A DNA stretch of 64,000 nucleotides from Streptomyces sp. NBC_00190 (GTDB lineage Bacteria; Actinomycetota; Actinomycetes; Streptomycetales; Streptomycetaceae), in assembly GCF_036203305.1 (NCBI RefSeq), contig NZ_CP108131.1, positions 3,720,001 through 3,784,000 on the forward strand. Reading direction: 5' to 3'. Positions within the stretch are counted from its first letter, which is position 1. Each line of letters starts with the position of its first letter. Positions 8,192-16,184 of this stretch are shown here, piece by piece. The notes below the pieces were generated by a model, which was given only the letters and a program-made list of their open reading frames with translations, was not told the DNA's origin and did not search any database. Made by a program: the position numbers and the translations under genes.

Positions 8192-9853
8192 GTGAAACGG
8201 GGCGCGCGCGTGAATGGTCCACTTATCGTCCAGAGCGACAAAACACTCCTTCTCGAGGTCGACCACGAGCTCGCCGGAGCCGCGCGGCGCGCCATCGCTC
8301 CCTTCGCCGAGCTGGAGCGGGCTCCCGAGCACATCCACACGTACCGGATCACCCCCCTCGGCCTGTGGAACGCCCGGGCCGCCGGGCACGACGCCGAGCA
8401 GGTCGTCGACGCGCTCGTCGAGTTCTCGCGCTACCCCGTCCCGCACGCGCTGCTCGTCGACGTCGCCGAGACCATGGCCCGCTACGGCCGGCTCACCCTC
8501 TCCAAGCACCCCGTGCACGGGCTGGTCCTGACCAGCACCGACCGGCCGGTGCTGGAGGAGATCCTGCGGTCCAAGAAGATCGCCCCGCTCGTCGGGGCGC
8601 GGCTCGACCCCGACACCGTGGCCGTGCACCCCTCCGAGCGCGGGCAGATCAAGCAGACGCTGCTCAAGCTGGGCTGGCCGGCCGAGGACCTCGCCGGGTA
8701 CGTCGACGGCGAGGCGCACCCGATCGACCTGGCCGAGGACGGCTGGGCGCTGCGCCCGTACCAGCAGCAGGCCGTCGAGGGTTTCTGGCACGGCGGCTCC
8801 GGTGTGGTCGTGCTGCCCTGCGGCGCGGGCAAGACGCTGGTCGGCGCCGGGGCGATGGCGAAGGCCAAGGCGACGACGCTGATCCTGGTCACGAACACCG
8901 TCTCGGCCCGCCAGTGGAAGCACGAGCTGGTCAAGCGGACCTCGCTGACGGAGGACGAGATCGGCGAGTACAGCGGTACGAGGAAGGAGATCCGCCCCGT
9001 CACGATCGCCACGTACCAGGTCCTGACGACGAAGCGGAAGGGCGTCTACCCGCACCTGGAGCTCTTCGACTCCCGGGACTGGGGCCTGATCGTCTATGAC
9101 GAGGTGCACCTGCTGCCCGCGCCGGTCTTCAAGTTCACCGCGGACCTCCAGGCCCGTCGGCGCCTCGGCCTGACGGCCACCCTCGTACGGGAGGACGGCC
9201 GCGAGTCGGATGTCTTCTCCCTCATCGGGCCGAAGCGGTTCGACGCGCCGTGGAAGGAGATCGAGGCGCAGGGCTACATCGCGCCCGCCGACTGCGTCGA
9301 GGTCCGGGTCAATCTGACCGAGTCGGAGCGCCTCGCGTACGCGACCGCCGAGACGGAGGAGAAGTACCGCTTCTGCGCGACGACGGCGACGAAGCGGAAG
9401 GTCACCGAGGCGCTGGTCGCCAAGCACCAGGGCGAGCAGACGCTGGTCATCGGGCAGTACATCGACCAGCTCGACGAGCTCGGCGAGCACCTGGACGCGC
9501 CCGTCATCAAGGGCGAGACGTCCAACGCGCAGCGCGAGAAGCTCTTCGACGCCTTCCGCGAGGGCGAGATCAGCGTGCTGGTCGTGTCGAAGGTCGCGAA
9601 CTTCTCGATCGACCTGCCCGAGGCGACGGTCGCCATCCAGGTGTCCGGCACCTTCGGCTCGCGCCAGGAGGAGGCCCAGCGTCTGGGCCGTGTGCTGCGG
9701 CCCAAGGCGGACGGCCACGAGGCGCGGTTCTACTCGGTCGTCGCGCGCGACACCATCGACCAGGACTTCGCGGCGCACCGCCAGCGCTTCCTGGCCGAGC
9801 AGGGCTACGCCTACCGCATCATGGACGCCGACGACCTGCTGGCAACGGACTAG
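8192..9853 (+). CDS. DNA repair helicase XPB
   Basis: 553-aa superfamily-2 helicase. The N-terminal about 180 aa (PLIVQSDKTLLLEV...LVLTS) is the XPB damage-recognition-type domain. Helicase motifs: Walker A LPCGAGKT (about 208), VTNTVSARQW (Ia), YDEVHLL (motif II, DEVH), LTATLVREDG (III), then domain 2 with EAQRLGRVLRPK (VI). The GGAGG at 8177-8181 supports the GTG at 8192; a GTG at 8210 (VNGPLIV) fits family alignments equally. Actinobacterial XPB is a 3'-5' helicase implicated in repair. It stands alone here. Confidence 0.92.
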   Translation: MKRGARVNGPLIVQSDKTLLLEVDHELAGAARRAIAPFAELERAPEHIHTYRITPLGLWNARAAGHDAEQVVDALVEFSRYPVPHALLVDVAETMARYGRLTLSKHPVHGLVLTSTDRPVLEEILRSKKIAPLVGARLDPDTVAVHPSERGQIKQTLLKLGWPAEDLAGYVDGEAHPIDLAEDGWALRPYQQQAVEGFWHGGSGVVVLPCGAGKTLVGAGAMAKAKATTLILVTNTVSARQWKHELVKRTSLTEDEIGEYSGTRKEIRPVTIATYQVLTTKRKGVYPHLELFDSRDWGLIVYDEVHLLPAPVFKFTADLQARRRLGLTATLVREDGRESDVFSLIGPKRFDAPWKEIEAQGYIAPADCVEVRVNLTESERLAYATAETEEKYRFCATTATKRKVTEALVAKHQGEQTLVIGQYIDQLDELGEHLDAPVIKGETSNAQREKLFDAFREGEISVLVVSKVANFSIDLPEATVAIQVSGTFGSRQEEAQRLGRVLRPKADGHEARFYSVVARDTIDQDFAAHRQRFLAEQGYAYRIMDADDLLATD

Positions 9854-9944
9854 CCTCCGGAGGGAAGCCTCCCGCCCCTGCTGGGGGCTCTGCCCGGGAC
9901 CCACGCCCGCCAGGCAGACGGCATCAGCCAAATCCAGCCCCGCC

Positions 9945-9974
9945 TGGGGGCACCTCCCAGCGGTAGCTGGGGGA
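9945..9974. repeat. 30-bp palindromic dispersed repeat, copy 1
   Basis: The sequence from TGGGGGCACCTCCCAGC to GCTGGGGGA contains the stem CTCCCAGC-GGTA-GCTGGGGG. An identical 30-bp copy lies inside the 3' end of tnpB (16218-16247). This copy sits in a GC-rich block 3' of the XPB gene (about 9876-10010) that also holds GGGGCGGAGCCCC-type palindromes. I recall this sequence being common between Streptomyces genes. It could act as a 3'-end hairpin. Confidence 0.8.
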
Positions 9975-10055
9975 GATTGAGGCGCGGGGTCTGGGGCGGA
10001 GCCCCAGCAGCCGGCCCGCACGGGACGCCGGCGGCGGGCGGCGGGCGGCGACGGG

Positions 10056-10241
10056 TCAGCGGCGGACGACGCCCGCGTCCTCGGCGTACTCGCCCAGGAC
10101 GACGACGCGGACGGTGGCCTCCGCGAAGACCTTCGCCGCCCGCAGCACGCTGCCGAAGCCGAAGCGCGGATGGGAGTCGGAGGTGGCGGTGGCGCCGCTA
10201 GGGCGGCCGCCCCGGATCGGGGTGAAGGTTGCGGTGCTCAT
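10056..10241 (-). CDS. small conserved hypothetical protein
   Basis: 61-aa protein starting MSTATFTPIRGGRPSG, with a basic low-complexity N-terminus, then HPRFGFGSVLRAAKVFAEATVRVVVLGEYAEDAGVVRR. The C-terminal half is a mixed hydrophobic helix followed by an acidic patch. Similar small proteins are familiar from other streptomycetes, but none has a known function. It is divergent from the HelR gene. Coding is supported by the non-random C-terminal segment; the start is less sure because no good Shine-Dalgarno is seen. Confidence 0.6.
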   Translation of the reverse strand: MSTATFTPIRGGRPSGATATSDSHPRFGFGSVLRAAKVFAEATVRVVVLGEYAEDAGVVRR

Positions 10242-10447
10242 GTGTCCATGGTGCGCTTCCGCGCCGCCCGGCACATCGCTCCCGGGGCGTAATCCCCGGG
10301 CGCCCCGCCTCCTCCTCCCGGCCCATGCCGCCCCCTAGTGGCTATGCCGCAGGTCTGACGCTTGCGGCCCCGCCACCCGGACAGCGGTCCCGCGGGAAGG
10401 GGACTTCCGTCCCCCGTAATCCGTTCGCGCGGATCGGGCCCCGTGGC

Positions 10448-10453
10448 TAGAAT
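10448..10453 (+). promoter_or_regulatory. putative -10 box of the helR-type gene
   Basis: TAGAAT, with a weak TTCGCG (10424-10429) 18 bp upstream, fits a sigma-70-class promoter. It would give a leader of about 95 nt before the GTG at 10554. Confidence 0.4.
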
Positions 10454-10553
10454 CTCCGCTCTTGCCGCCTCCCGCCGCCTCGTCGGGGAGAGCCGCCCGC
10501 CGGTCGGTAACCGGCGGGCCATCTGTTCCGTACCAGCAGCTGGAGGCAGTCCC

Positions 10554-12614
10554 GTGCCCGCGCACGCCCCCGAATCCGACATCGGCCCGCTCGCGCGCGA
10601 GCGGGCCCACCTCACCGCCTCCCGCGCCGCGCTGCGCGCCATGCGCGCCGACGTCGAGGCCCTCGACATCCGCGACGTCACCGCGAACTGGGTCAACGCG
10701 ATCGTCCTCCAGGCCCAGATCGACGACCGGATCAAGGCCCTCGCCGACCTGGCCCACACCCCCCTCTTCTTCGGCCGCCTGAACTACCTGCACGCCCCGG
10801 GCGCGGAGCTCGCCGAGGGCGCGGAGGGCGAGCAGTTCTACATCGGCCGCCGCCACGTCCACGACGCCGACGGCGACCCGATGGTGATCGACTGGCGCGC
10901 GCCCGTCTCCCAGCCGTTCTACCGCGCCTCCAAGACCGACCCGCAGGACATCGCGCTGCGCCGCCGCTTCGGCTACACGGGCGGCGAGCTGACGGCGTAC
11001 GAGGACGAGCACCTGTCGGACCCGGCCGAGGGGGCCGCGGTCAGCAAGCTGCTCCAGCAGGAGATCGAGCGCCCGCGCGTCGGTCCCATGCGGGACATCG
11101 TCGCGACGATCCAGCCCGAGCAGGACGAGATCGTCCGTTCCGGCCTGTCCGGCTCCGTCTGCGTGCAGGGCGGCCCCGGCACCGGGAAGACGGCGGTCGG
11201 CCTGCACCGGGTGGCGTACCTGCTGTACGCGCACCGCGACCGGCTCGCCCGTACGGGCACCCTGGTCATCGGGCCGAACCGGTCCTTCCTGCAGTACATC
11301 GAGCAGGTCCTGCCCGCACTGGGCGAGCTGGAGGTCAAGCAGGCCACCGTCGACGACCTGGTGGCGCAGGGCGGCCTGGAGGTACGCGGCACGGACGCGG
11401 CCGAGACCGCAGTGGTCAAGGGCGACGCCCGGATGGCGCAGGTACTGCGCCGCGCGCTCGAATCACATGTCACGCAGCCTGCCGAGGCGCTGATGGTGGT
11501 CCGCGGTTCGCGCCGCTGGCGGGTGCCCTCGTACGAGCTCGCGGAGATGGTGCAGGAGCTCCAGGACCGCGACATCCGCTACGGCGCGGCCCGCGACGCG
11601 CTGCCGCAGCGGATCGCGCACGCGGTTCTCGTACGGATGGAGCAGGCGGGCGAGGCGCCGGACGACCGCGTGCAGGACGCGGTGGCCCGCAATCCGGCGG
11701 TGAAGGCGGCGGTGAAGGAGATCTGGCCCCCGGTCGAACCGGCGAAGCTGGTGCTCCGCCTGCTGTCGGACCCGGATTTCCTCGCGCTGCACGCACGGGA
11801 CGTCCTCACGGCGGACGAGCAGAAGCTCCTGCTGTGGGCGAAGCCGCCGCGGACCGTGAAGTCGGCGAAGTGGTCGGCGGCGGACCTGGTCCTGATCGAC
11901 GAGGCGGCCGACCTCGTCGAGCGCACGCACTCCCTCGGTCATGTGGTCCTCGACGAGGCGCAGGACCTGTCGCCGATGCAGTACCGGGCGGTGGGGCGGC
12001 GCTGCACGACGGGTTCGGCGACGGTGCTCGGCGACCTCGCGCAGGGCACCACCCCGTGGGCCACGCGCAGCTGGGACGAGGCGCTGACCCACCTCGGGAA
12101 GCCGCAGGCGGTGCTGGAGGAGCTGACGGCGGGCTTCCGCGTGCCGCGCGAGGTGATCGCGTACGCCTCCCGCCTGCTGCCGTCGATCTCCCCGGGCCTG
12201 GCCCCGGTCTCCTCGGTCCGCGAGACGCCGGGCTCGCTGGTCGTCACGCCGACGGCGGACCTGACGGCGTCGGTGGTCTCGGCGTGCCGTGCCTCCCTCG
12301 CCCACGAGGGCTCGATCGGCCTGATCGCGGCGGACGCCCGGATCCCGGTGCTGGCCGATGCCCTGTTGGAGGCCGGCCTGCCGTACCTGTCGCCGGGCGA
12401 GGAGACGACGGCGGCGGCCCGGCTGACGCTGGTGCCGGCCTCGCTGGCCAAGGGTCTGGAGTACGACTACGTGGTCCTGGACGAGCCCGCGGCGATCGTG
12501 GACGGCGAGCCGGACGAGCGCACGGGCCTGCGCCGCCTGTACGTCTGCCTCACCCGCGCCGTCTCGGGCCTGACGGCCCTCCACTCGGCCCCCCTGCCGG
12601 CGGCCCTGTCCTGA
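10554..12614 (+). CDS. HelD/HelR-type RNA polymerase-associated ATPase
   Basis: 686-aa UvrD/Rep-like ATPase of the HelD family, which removes stalled RNA polymerase from DNA; the HelR branch confers rifamycin tolerance. An N-terminal coiled arm (RERAHLTASRAALRAMRADV) and GEQFYIGRRHVHDADGDPMV-type segment precede Walker A GGPGTGKT (about 205). LVLDEAQDLSPMQYRAVGRR is the Walker B region, and the C-terminal motifs include LTAGFRVPREVIAYA and GLEYDYVVLDEP...LYVCLTRAV. The GTG at 10554 has GGAGGC 6 nt upstream. The HelR-subtype call is inference from length and genus. Confidence 0.87.
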   Translation: MPAHAPESDIGPLARERAHLTASRAALRAMRADVEALDIRDVTANWVNAIVLQAQIDDRIKALADLAHTPLFFGRLNYLHAPGAELAEGAEGEQFYIGRRHVHDADGDPMVIDWRAPVSQPFYRASKTDPQDIALRRRFGYTGGELTAYEDEHLSDPAEGAAVSKLLQQEIERPRVGPMRDIVATIQPEQDEIVRSGLSGSVCVQGGPGTGKTAVGLHRVAYLLYAHRDRLARTGTLVIGPNRSFLQYIEQVLPALGELEVKQATVDDLVAQGGLEVRGTDAAETAVVKGDARMAQVLRRALESHVTQPAEALMVVRGSRRWRVPSYELAEMVQELQDRDIRYGAARDALPQRIAHAVLVRMEQAGEAPDDRVQDAVARNPAVKAAVKEIWPPVEPAKLVLRLLSDPDFLALHARDVLTADEQKLLLWAKPPRTVKSAKWSAADLVLIDEAADLVERTHSLGHVVLDEAQDLSPMQYRAVGRRCTTGSATVLGDLAQGTTPWATRSWDEALTHLGKPQAVLEELTAGFRVPREVIAYASRLLPSISPGLAPVSSVRETPGSLVVTPTADLTASVVSACRASLAHEGSIGLIAADARIPVLADALLEAGLPYLSPGEETTAAARLTLVPASLAKGLEYDYVVLDEPAAIVDGEPDERTGLRRLYVCLTRAVSGLTALHSAPLPAALS

Positions 12615-12637
12615 TCCGAGGCCGCCGGAGCGGCCGG

Positions 12638-13324
12638 TCAGGCCAGGGCGGCCCGCCACTCGGCGACGGCCGCCGCCGACACCGGCCGCCCCCACCCGGA
12701 GGGACGGGCCGCGCCGCCGATGTGGAACCCGTCGATGCCCGCGGCGCGCAGCACCGGCAGGTGCGAGAGGGTCAGGCCGCCGCCGACCAGGATCCGCGCC
12801 CCGTACCCCGGCTCGCCGCTCCGCGCCGCCTCCGCGCGGAGCACCGCCAGGCCCTCGTCGACGCCGGCCGCCGAGCCCGCCGTCAGGTAGGTGTCCAGAC
12901 CGGGCAGATCGGCCAGTGCCTTGCGCAGGCCGTCGCGGTCCGCCGCGCGGTCGATCGCCCGGTGGAAGGTCCAGCGGCACCCGTCGAGCTCCGCCACCAG
13001 CGCCTCGACCGCCGCGAGGTCCGGGCTCCCGTCCGGGTTCAGGAAGCCGAGTACGAACTCCTGCGCCCCCTCCGCCCGCAGCTCCCGCGCCGCCCGGACC
13101 AGCTTGGAGACGTCAGCGGCGGCGAAGCCGTCCGACAGGCGGAGCATCACGCGCAGCGGGATGTCGACCGCCGCTCTGATCGCCGCGAAGGTCTCGCGCG
13201 GCGGGGTGAGCCCGTCGGCGGCCATGTCGGTGACCAGCTCCAGTCGGTCCGCCCCACCGGCCTGGGCCGCGACCGCGTCCTCCACGTCGAGGGCGATCAC
13301 CTCCAGGAGTGCACGGTTGCTCAT
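12638..13324 (-). CDS. cutC: CutC family protein
   Basis: 228-aa TIM-barrel protein of the CutC family, named for copper homeostasis. It opens LLEVIALDVEDAVAAQAGGA and has the family signatures GADRLELV, DGLTPP (usually GGLTPS), RVMLRLSDGF (replacing the more usual R-P-R-x-G-D-F), GCRWTFHRAIDRAADR and ILVGGGLTLSHLPVLRAAGI ending in HIGGAARPSG. The copper role rests on E. coli genetics and is disputed. A DasR-like operator (13357-13368) lies 33 bp upstream, which suggests a link to amino-sugar metabolism. Divergent from the HD gene. Confidence 0.9.
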   Translation of the reverse strand: MSNRALLEVIALDVEDAVAAQAGGADRLELVTDMAADGLTPPRETFAAIRAAVDIPLRVMLRLSDGFAAADVSKLVRAARELRAEGAQEFVLGFLNPDGSPDLAAVEALVAELDGCRWTFHRAIDRAADRDGLRKALADLPGLDTYLTAGSAAGVDEGLAVLRAEAARSGEPGYGARILVGGGLTLSHLPVLRAAGIDGFHIGGAARPSGWGRPVSAAAVAEWRAALA

Positions 13325-13356
13325 TCGATGCCGTCCTTCGTCCAGTACGCCAAAAT

Positions 13357-13368
13357 AGGTCTAGTCCA
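13357..13368. promoter_or_regulatory. DasR/dre-like operator between cutC and the HD gene
   Basis: AGGTCTAGTCCA, which reads TGGACTAGACCT on the minus strand, the same 12-mer found before nagK (41109-41120) and msiK (59167-59178). The consensus I recall for DasR is A-C-TGGTCTAGACCA-G-T. It sits between divergent starts at 13324 and 13435 and could control either gene. Confidence 0.65.
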
Positions 13369-13434
13369 ATATTAAGAGTACGGGCCTCCGCCCTCGCTCC
13401 ACCAGCACCATCACGCCACCCCCACAATGTGCGC

Positions 13435-14085
13435 ATGGACACCAGTACCCCGCGCACCGACACCACCGCTCTCCGCGCCCGCTGGCACGCGACCGCCGTC
13501 GCCGCCGGGGCGAGCGGCGACCCCGCTCCCTACGCCGACCGCCTCCTCGCCGCCTGGGCGGAGCCGCAGCGCCGGTACCACACCACCGCGCACCTGGCCG
13601 ACGTACTGGCACGGACAGACGTACTGGCGCCGTACGCGGCCGACCCCGCCGCCGTCGAGCTCGCCGCCTGGTTCCACGACGCCGTGTACCGCCCCGACCG
13701 CTCCGAGAACGAGGAGCGCAGCGCCGTCATGGCCGAACGGGCCCTGCCCGAGCTGGGCATCGACGCCGACCGCACCGGCGAGGTGGCCCGGCTGGTCCGG
13801 CTCACCGTCACCCACGACCCCGCCCCCGGTGACAGCAACGGCGAGGTGCTCTGCGACGCGGACCTGGCCGTCCTGGCCGGAGCCCCCGAGGCGTACGCGG
13901 CGTACGCGGCCGCCGTGCGCGCCGAGTACGGCTTCGTCCCGGACGACGCCTTCCGCGCCGGCCGTGCCGCCGTGCTCCGGCAGCTGCTCGCCCTGCCGAG
14001 GCTCTTCCGCACGCCGTACGGCACCGCGCACTGGGAGGCCCCGGCCCGCGCCAACCTCGCCGCGGAGCTCGCCGATCCGGCGTAG
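13435..14085 (+). CDS. HD-superfamily predicted metal-dependent phosphohydrolase
   Basis: 216-aa HD-domain protein. YHTTAHLADVL (about 43-53) supplies the first His, AAWFHDAVYRP (about 76-86) the HD pair, and LTVTHD (about 122) plus LCDADLAVLAG (about 137) the further acidic ligands. This layout matches a family of stand-alone HD hydrolases of unknown substrate. CACAAT lies 6 nt before the ATG at 13435, suggesting a leaderless mRNA. The dre-like site is 67-78 bp upstream, so DasR control is possible. Confidence 0.85.
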   Translation: MDTSTPRTDTTALRARWHATAVAAGASGDPAPYADRLLAAWAEPQRRYHTTAHLADVLARTDVLAPYAADPAAVELAAWFHDAVYRPDRSENEERSAVMAERALPELGIDADRTGEVARLVRLTVTHDPAPGDSNGEVLCDADLAVLAGAPEAYAAYAAAVRAEYGFVPDDAFRAGRAAVLRQLLALPRLFRTPYGTAHWEAPARANLAAELADPA

Positions 14086-14196
14086 GCCGGGCAGGTCGGG
14101 AGGTCAGGCGGGTCCGTACATCAGGTCCGTGAATCGGGCCCCCGAGTCTGTCAGGTCGCGGGAATTCGATCATGTTCGCCGCAGTTGGTGAGAGTC

Positions 14197-15456
14197 ATGC
14201 CCGCAGCCTCCGCACGCCCCCGCATGCCCGTCGCCGTCTACGTCCTCGGCCTGTCCGTGTTCGCGCTCGGCACCAGCGAGTTCATGCTCTCCGGGCTGCT
14301 GCCACCCATCGCCGAGGACATGGGCGTCACGATCCCGCAGGCGGGCCTGCTCATATCCGCCTTCGCGATCGGCATGGTCGTCGGGGCGCCGCTGCTGGCC
14401 GTGGCCACCCTGCGCCTCCCGCGCCGCACCACCCTCATCTCCCTCATCAGCCTCTTCGGCCTCGGGCAGGTCGCGGGCGCGCTGGCCCCCACGTACGAGC
14501 TCCTCTTCGCCTCCCGCGTGGTCTCCGCCCTCGCCTGCGCCGGCTTCTGGGCCGTCGGTGCGGCCGTGGCCATCGCCATGGTCGACAAGGACCAGCGGGC
14601 CCGCGCGATGGCCGTCATGATCGGCGGCCTGTCCATCGCGAACGTCCTCGGCGTGCCCGCGGGCGCCTTCCTCGGCGAGCACCTGGGCTGGCGCTCCGCG
14701 TTCTGGTCGGTCGGCGCGGCCTCCGCGATCGCCCTCGCCGGCATCCTGGCGCTGATCCCGAAGATCCCGCTGCCCGCCGAGAAGCCCTCGGTCGGGCGGG
14801 AGCTGCGCATCTACCGCGACCGCCAGGTGCGGCTCTCCATCGGCATCACGGCTCTGGCCGCGGGCGGCGTCTTCTGCGCCTTCAGCTACCTGTCACCGCT
14901 GCTCACCGAAGTGGCGGGGCTGGAGTCCGGCTGGGTCCCGTGGATCCTCGGCCTCTTCGGCGTCGGCGCGCTGATCGGCACCACCATCGGCGGCAGGGTC
15001 GCCGACGCGCACCTGTTCGGCGTGATGATCTGGGGCATCACCGCCTCGACCGTCTTCCTGACGGCGCTCGCCCTCCTCGCGTCGGCGCAGGCCGCGGCGG
15101 TCGCCCTCTCGTTCCTGCTCGGCGTCTCGGCCTTCTTCACCGCCCCCGCGCTCAACGCCCGCATGTTCAACGTGGCCGGCGCCGCCCCGACCCTGGCCGG
15201 AGCCACCACCACGGCCGCCTTCAACCTCGGCAACACCGGCGGCCCGTGGCTCGGCGGCACCGTGATCGACGCGGACCTCGGCTTCGCCGCCACCGCGTGG
15301 GCGGGCGCGGCGATGACGGTCACCGCCATCGCCCTCACCGCGATCGCGCTGCGCCTGGACCGCCGCACGCGGCCCACCGCCACCCGCGTGATCGCGTCCT
15401 CGGCATCCGCCCCGGCCGCCGTGGCCACCCCGGCCGCAGCGACCGAAGGGCTCTAG
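14197..15456 (+). CDS. MFS efflux transporter, Cmx/CmrA-like
   Basis: 419-aa major facilitator with 12 predicted transmembrane segments. It begins RMPVAVYVLGLSVFALGTSE and carries the DHA1 hallmark TSEFMLSGLLPPIAEDMGV, plus motif C-like GVPAGAFLGEHLGWRSAFW. This arrangement resembles the actinobacterial Cmx/CmrA chloramphenicol exporters and related arabinose-efflux permeases. The substrate cannot be deduced. The ATG at 14197 is chosen, with GGTGAG just upstream; a TTG at 14185 is the alternative. Its stop directly abuts the stop of the convergent DUF4031 gene. Confidence 0.88.
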   Translation: MPAASARPRMPVAVYVLGLSVFALGTSEFMLSGLLPPIAEDMGVTIPQAGLLISAFAIGMVVGAPLLAVATLRLPRRTTLISLISLFGLGQVAGALAPTYELLFASRVVSALACAGFWAVGAAVAIAMVDKDQRARAMAVMIGGLSIANVLGVPAGAFLGEHLGWRSAFWSVGAASAIALAGILALIPKIPLPAEKPSVGRELRIYRDRQVRLSIGITALAAGGVFCAFSYLSPLLTEVAGLESGWVPWILGLFGVGALIGTTIGGRVADAHLFGVMIWGITASTVFLTALALLASAQAAAVALSFLLGVSAFFTAPALNARMFNVAGAAPTLAGATTTAAFNLGNTGGPWLGGTVIDADLGFAATAWAGAAMTVTAIALTAIALRLDRRTRPTATRVIASSASAPAAVATPAAATEGL

Positions 15457-15726
15457 CTAGGCCTGTGCCCGGCCCTTCGGGCGGCGCAGGCCCGCCGCCG
15501 TGAGGCGGCGGACCAATTCCTTGCTGCCGATCTCCACCGCGCCCGCCCGCACCGCGTCCGCGTACCGGTACGAGGGCACGTCGTAGTGGTCCCGCTCGAA
15601 CGCCCGCGGCGGGCAGCCGATGGCCGCCGCGAAGGCGTGCAGCTCCTCGTACGAGACGTCGCTGACCAGGTGCGACCACATGCGGCCGTGGCCCGGCCAG
15701 GTCGGCGGGTCGATGTAGACGGTCAC
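15457..15726 (-). CDS. DUF4031 domain protein
   Basis: 89-aa protein matching DUF4031 over its length: VTVYIDPPTWPGHGRMWSHL (1-20), VSYEELHAFAAAIGCPPRAF (about 24-43), DHYDVPSYRY (about 46) and KELVRRLTAAGLRR at the end. The GTG at 15726 overlaps the TGA of the upstream gene (GTGA), indicating translational coupling. The family has conserved His, Asp and Tyr residues consistent with a small enzyme, but no activity is known. Confidence 0.85.
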   Translation of the reverse strand: MTVYIDPPTWPGHGRMWSHLVSDVSYEELHAFAAAIGCPPRAFERDHYDVPSYRYADAVRAGAVEIGSKELVRRLTAAGLRRPKGRAQA

Positions 15727-16094
15727 CGGTGGAAGACCGGGCCGAGGCCGCCCACCGCCGCCACTCTCACGCCCGCTTCCGAGCACACCCAGTGCGGGTC
15801 GGGTCCCAGTTCCGGCTCCACGTCCAGCGCGTGCGGGTCACCGTGCGCGCAGACGGGACAGAGCGGCCAGCGCCCGTACTTCTCCAGCAACGCGTCCTGC
15901 ACGTCCTGGGCGACGAGTCCGGCCAGGTAGTCGACCCCCTCCGGCCACTGCTCCACCCACCACCGGCGGTGCGTGACCGAGTCCTCGACGAGGGAGACGA
16001 CATCGGTATCGGCGACCTCACCGGCGGCGAGATCGGCGAGAACAAGTGCACGTGCGACGTGCAGCGCCTGTTCCAGGGGGGTCGCGTGGTCCAT
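15723..16094 (-). CDS. conserved hypothetical protein upstream of DUF4031
   Basis: 123-aa protein starting MDHATPLEQALHVARALVLA. The helical N-terminal half (DTDVVSLVEDSVTHRRWWVE, then GVDYLAGLVAQDVQDALLEK) precedes a CPVCAHGDPHALDVEP motif and WVCSEAGV, giving C-x2-C ... H ... C, a possible small metal site. The start at 16094 is chosen because the TnpB element's right end reaches almost to it, and an ATG at 16121 lies inside the element. It forms a coupled pair with DUF4031. The insertion has probably displaced its native promoter. Confidence 0.7.
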   Translation of the reverse strand: MDHATPLEQALHVARALVLADLAAGEVADTDVVSLVEDSVTHRRWWVEQWPEGVDYLAGLVAQDVQDALLEKYGRWPLCPVCAHGDPHALDVEPELGPDPHWVCSEAGVRVAAVGGLGPVFHR

Positions 16095-16184
16095 GGGCCC
16101 ATTTTGACACTTCCTGTCCATACCCGAACAGAATTTCTACCTCACGCTGCCTGGCGGACCGGCGGTCCGTCGGGTCTTCCACGA

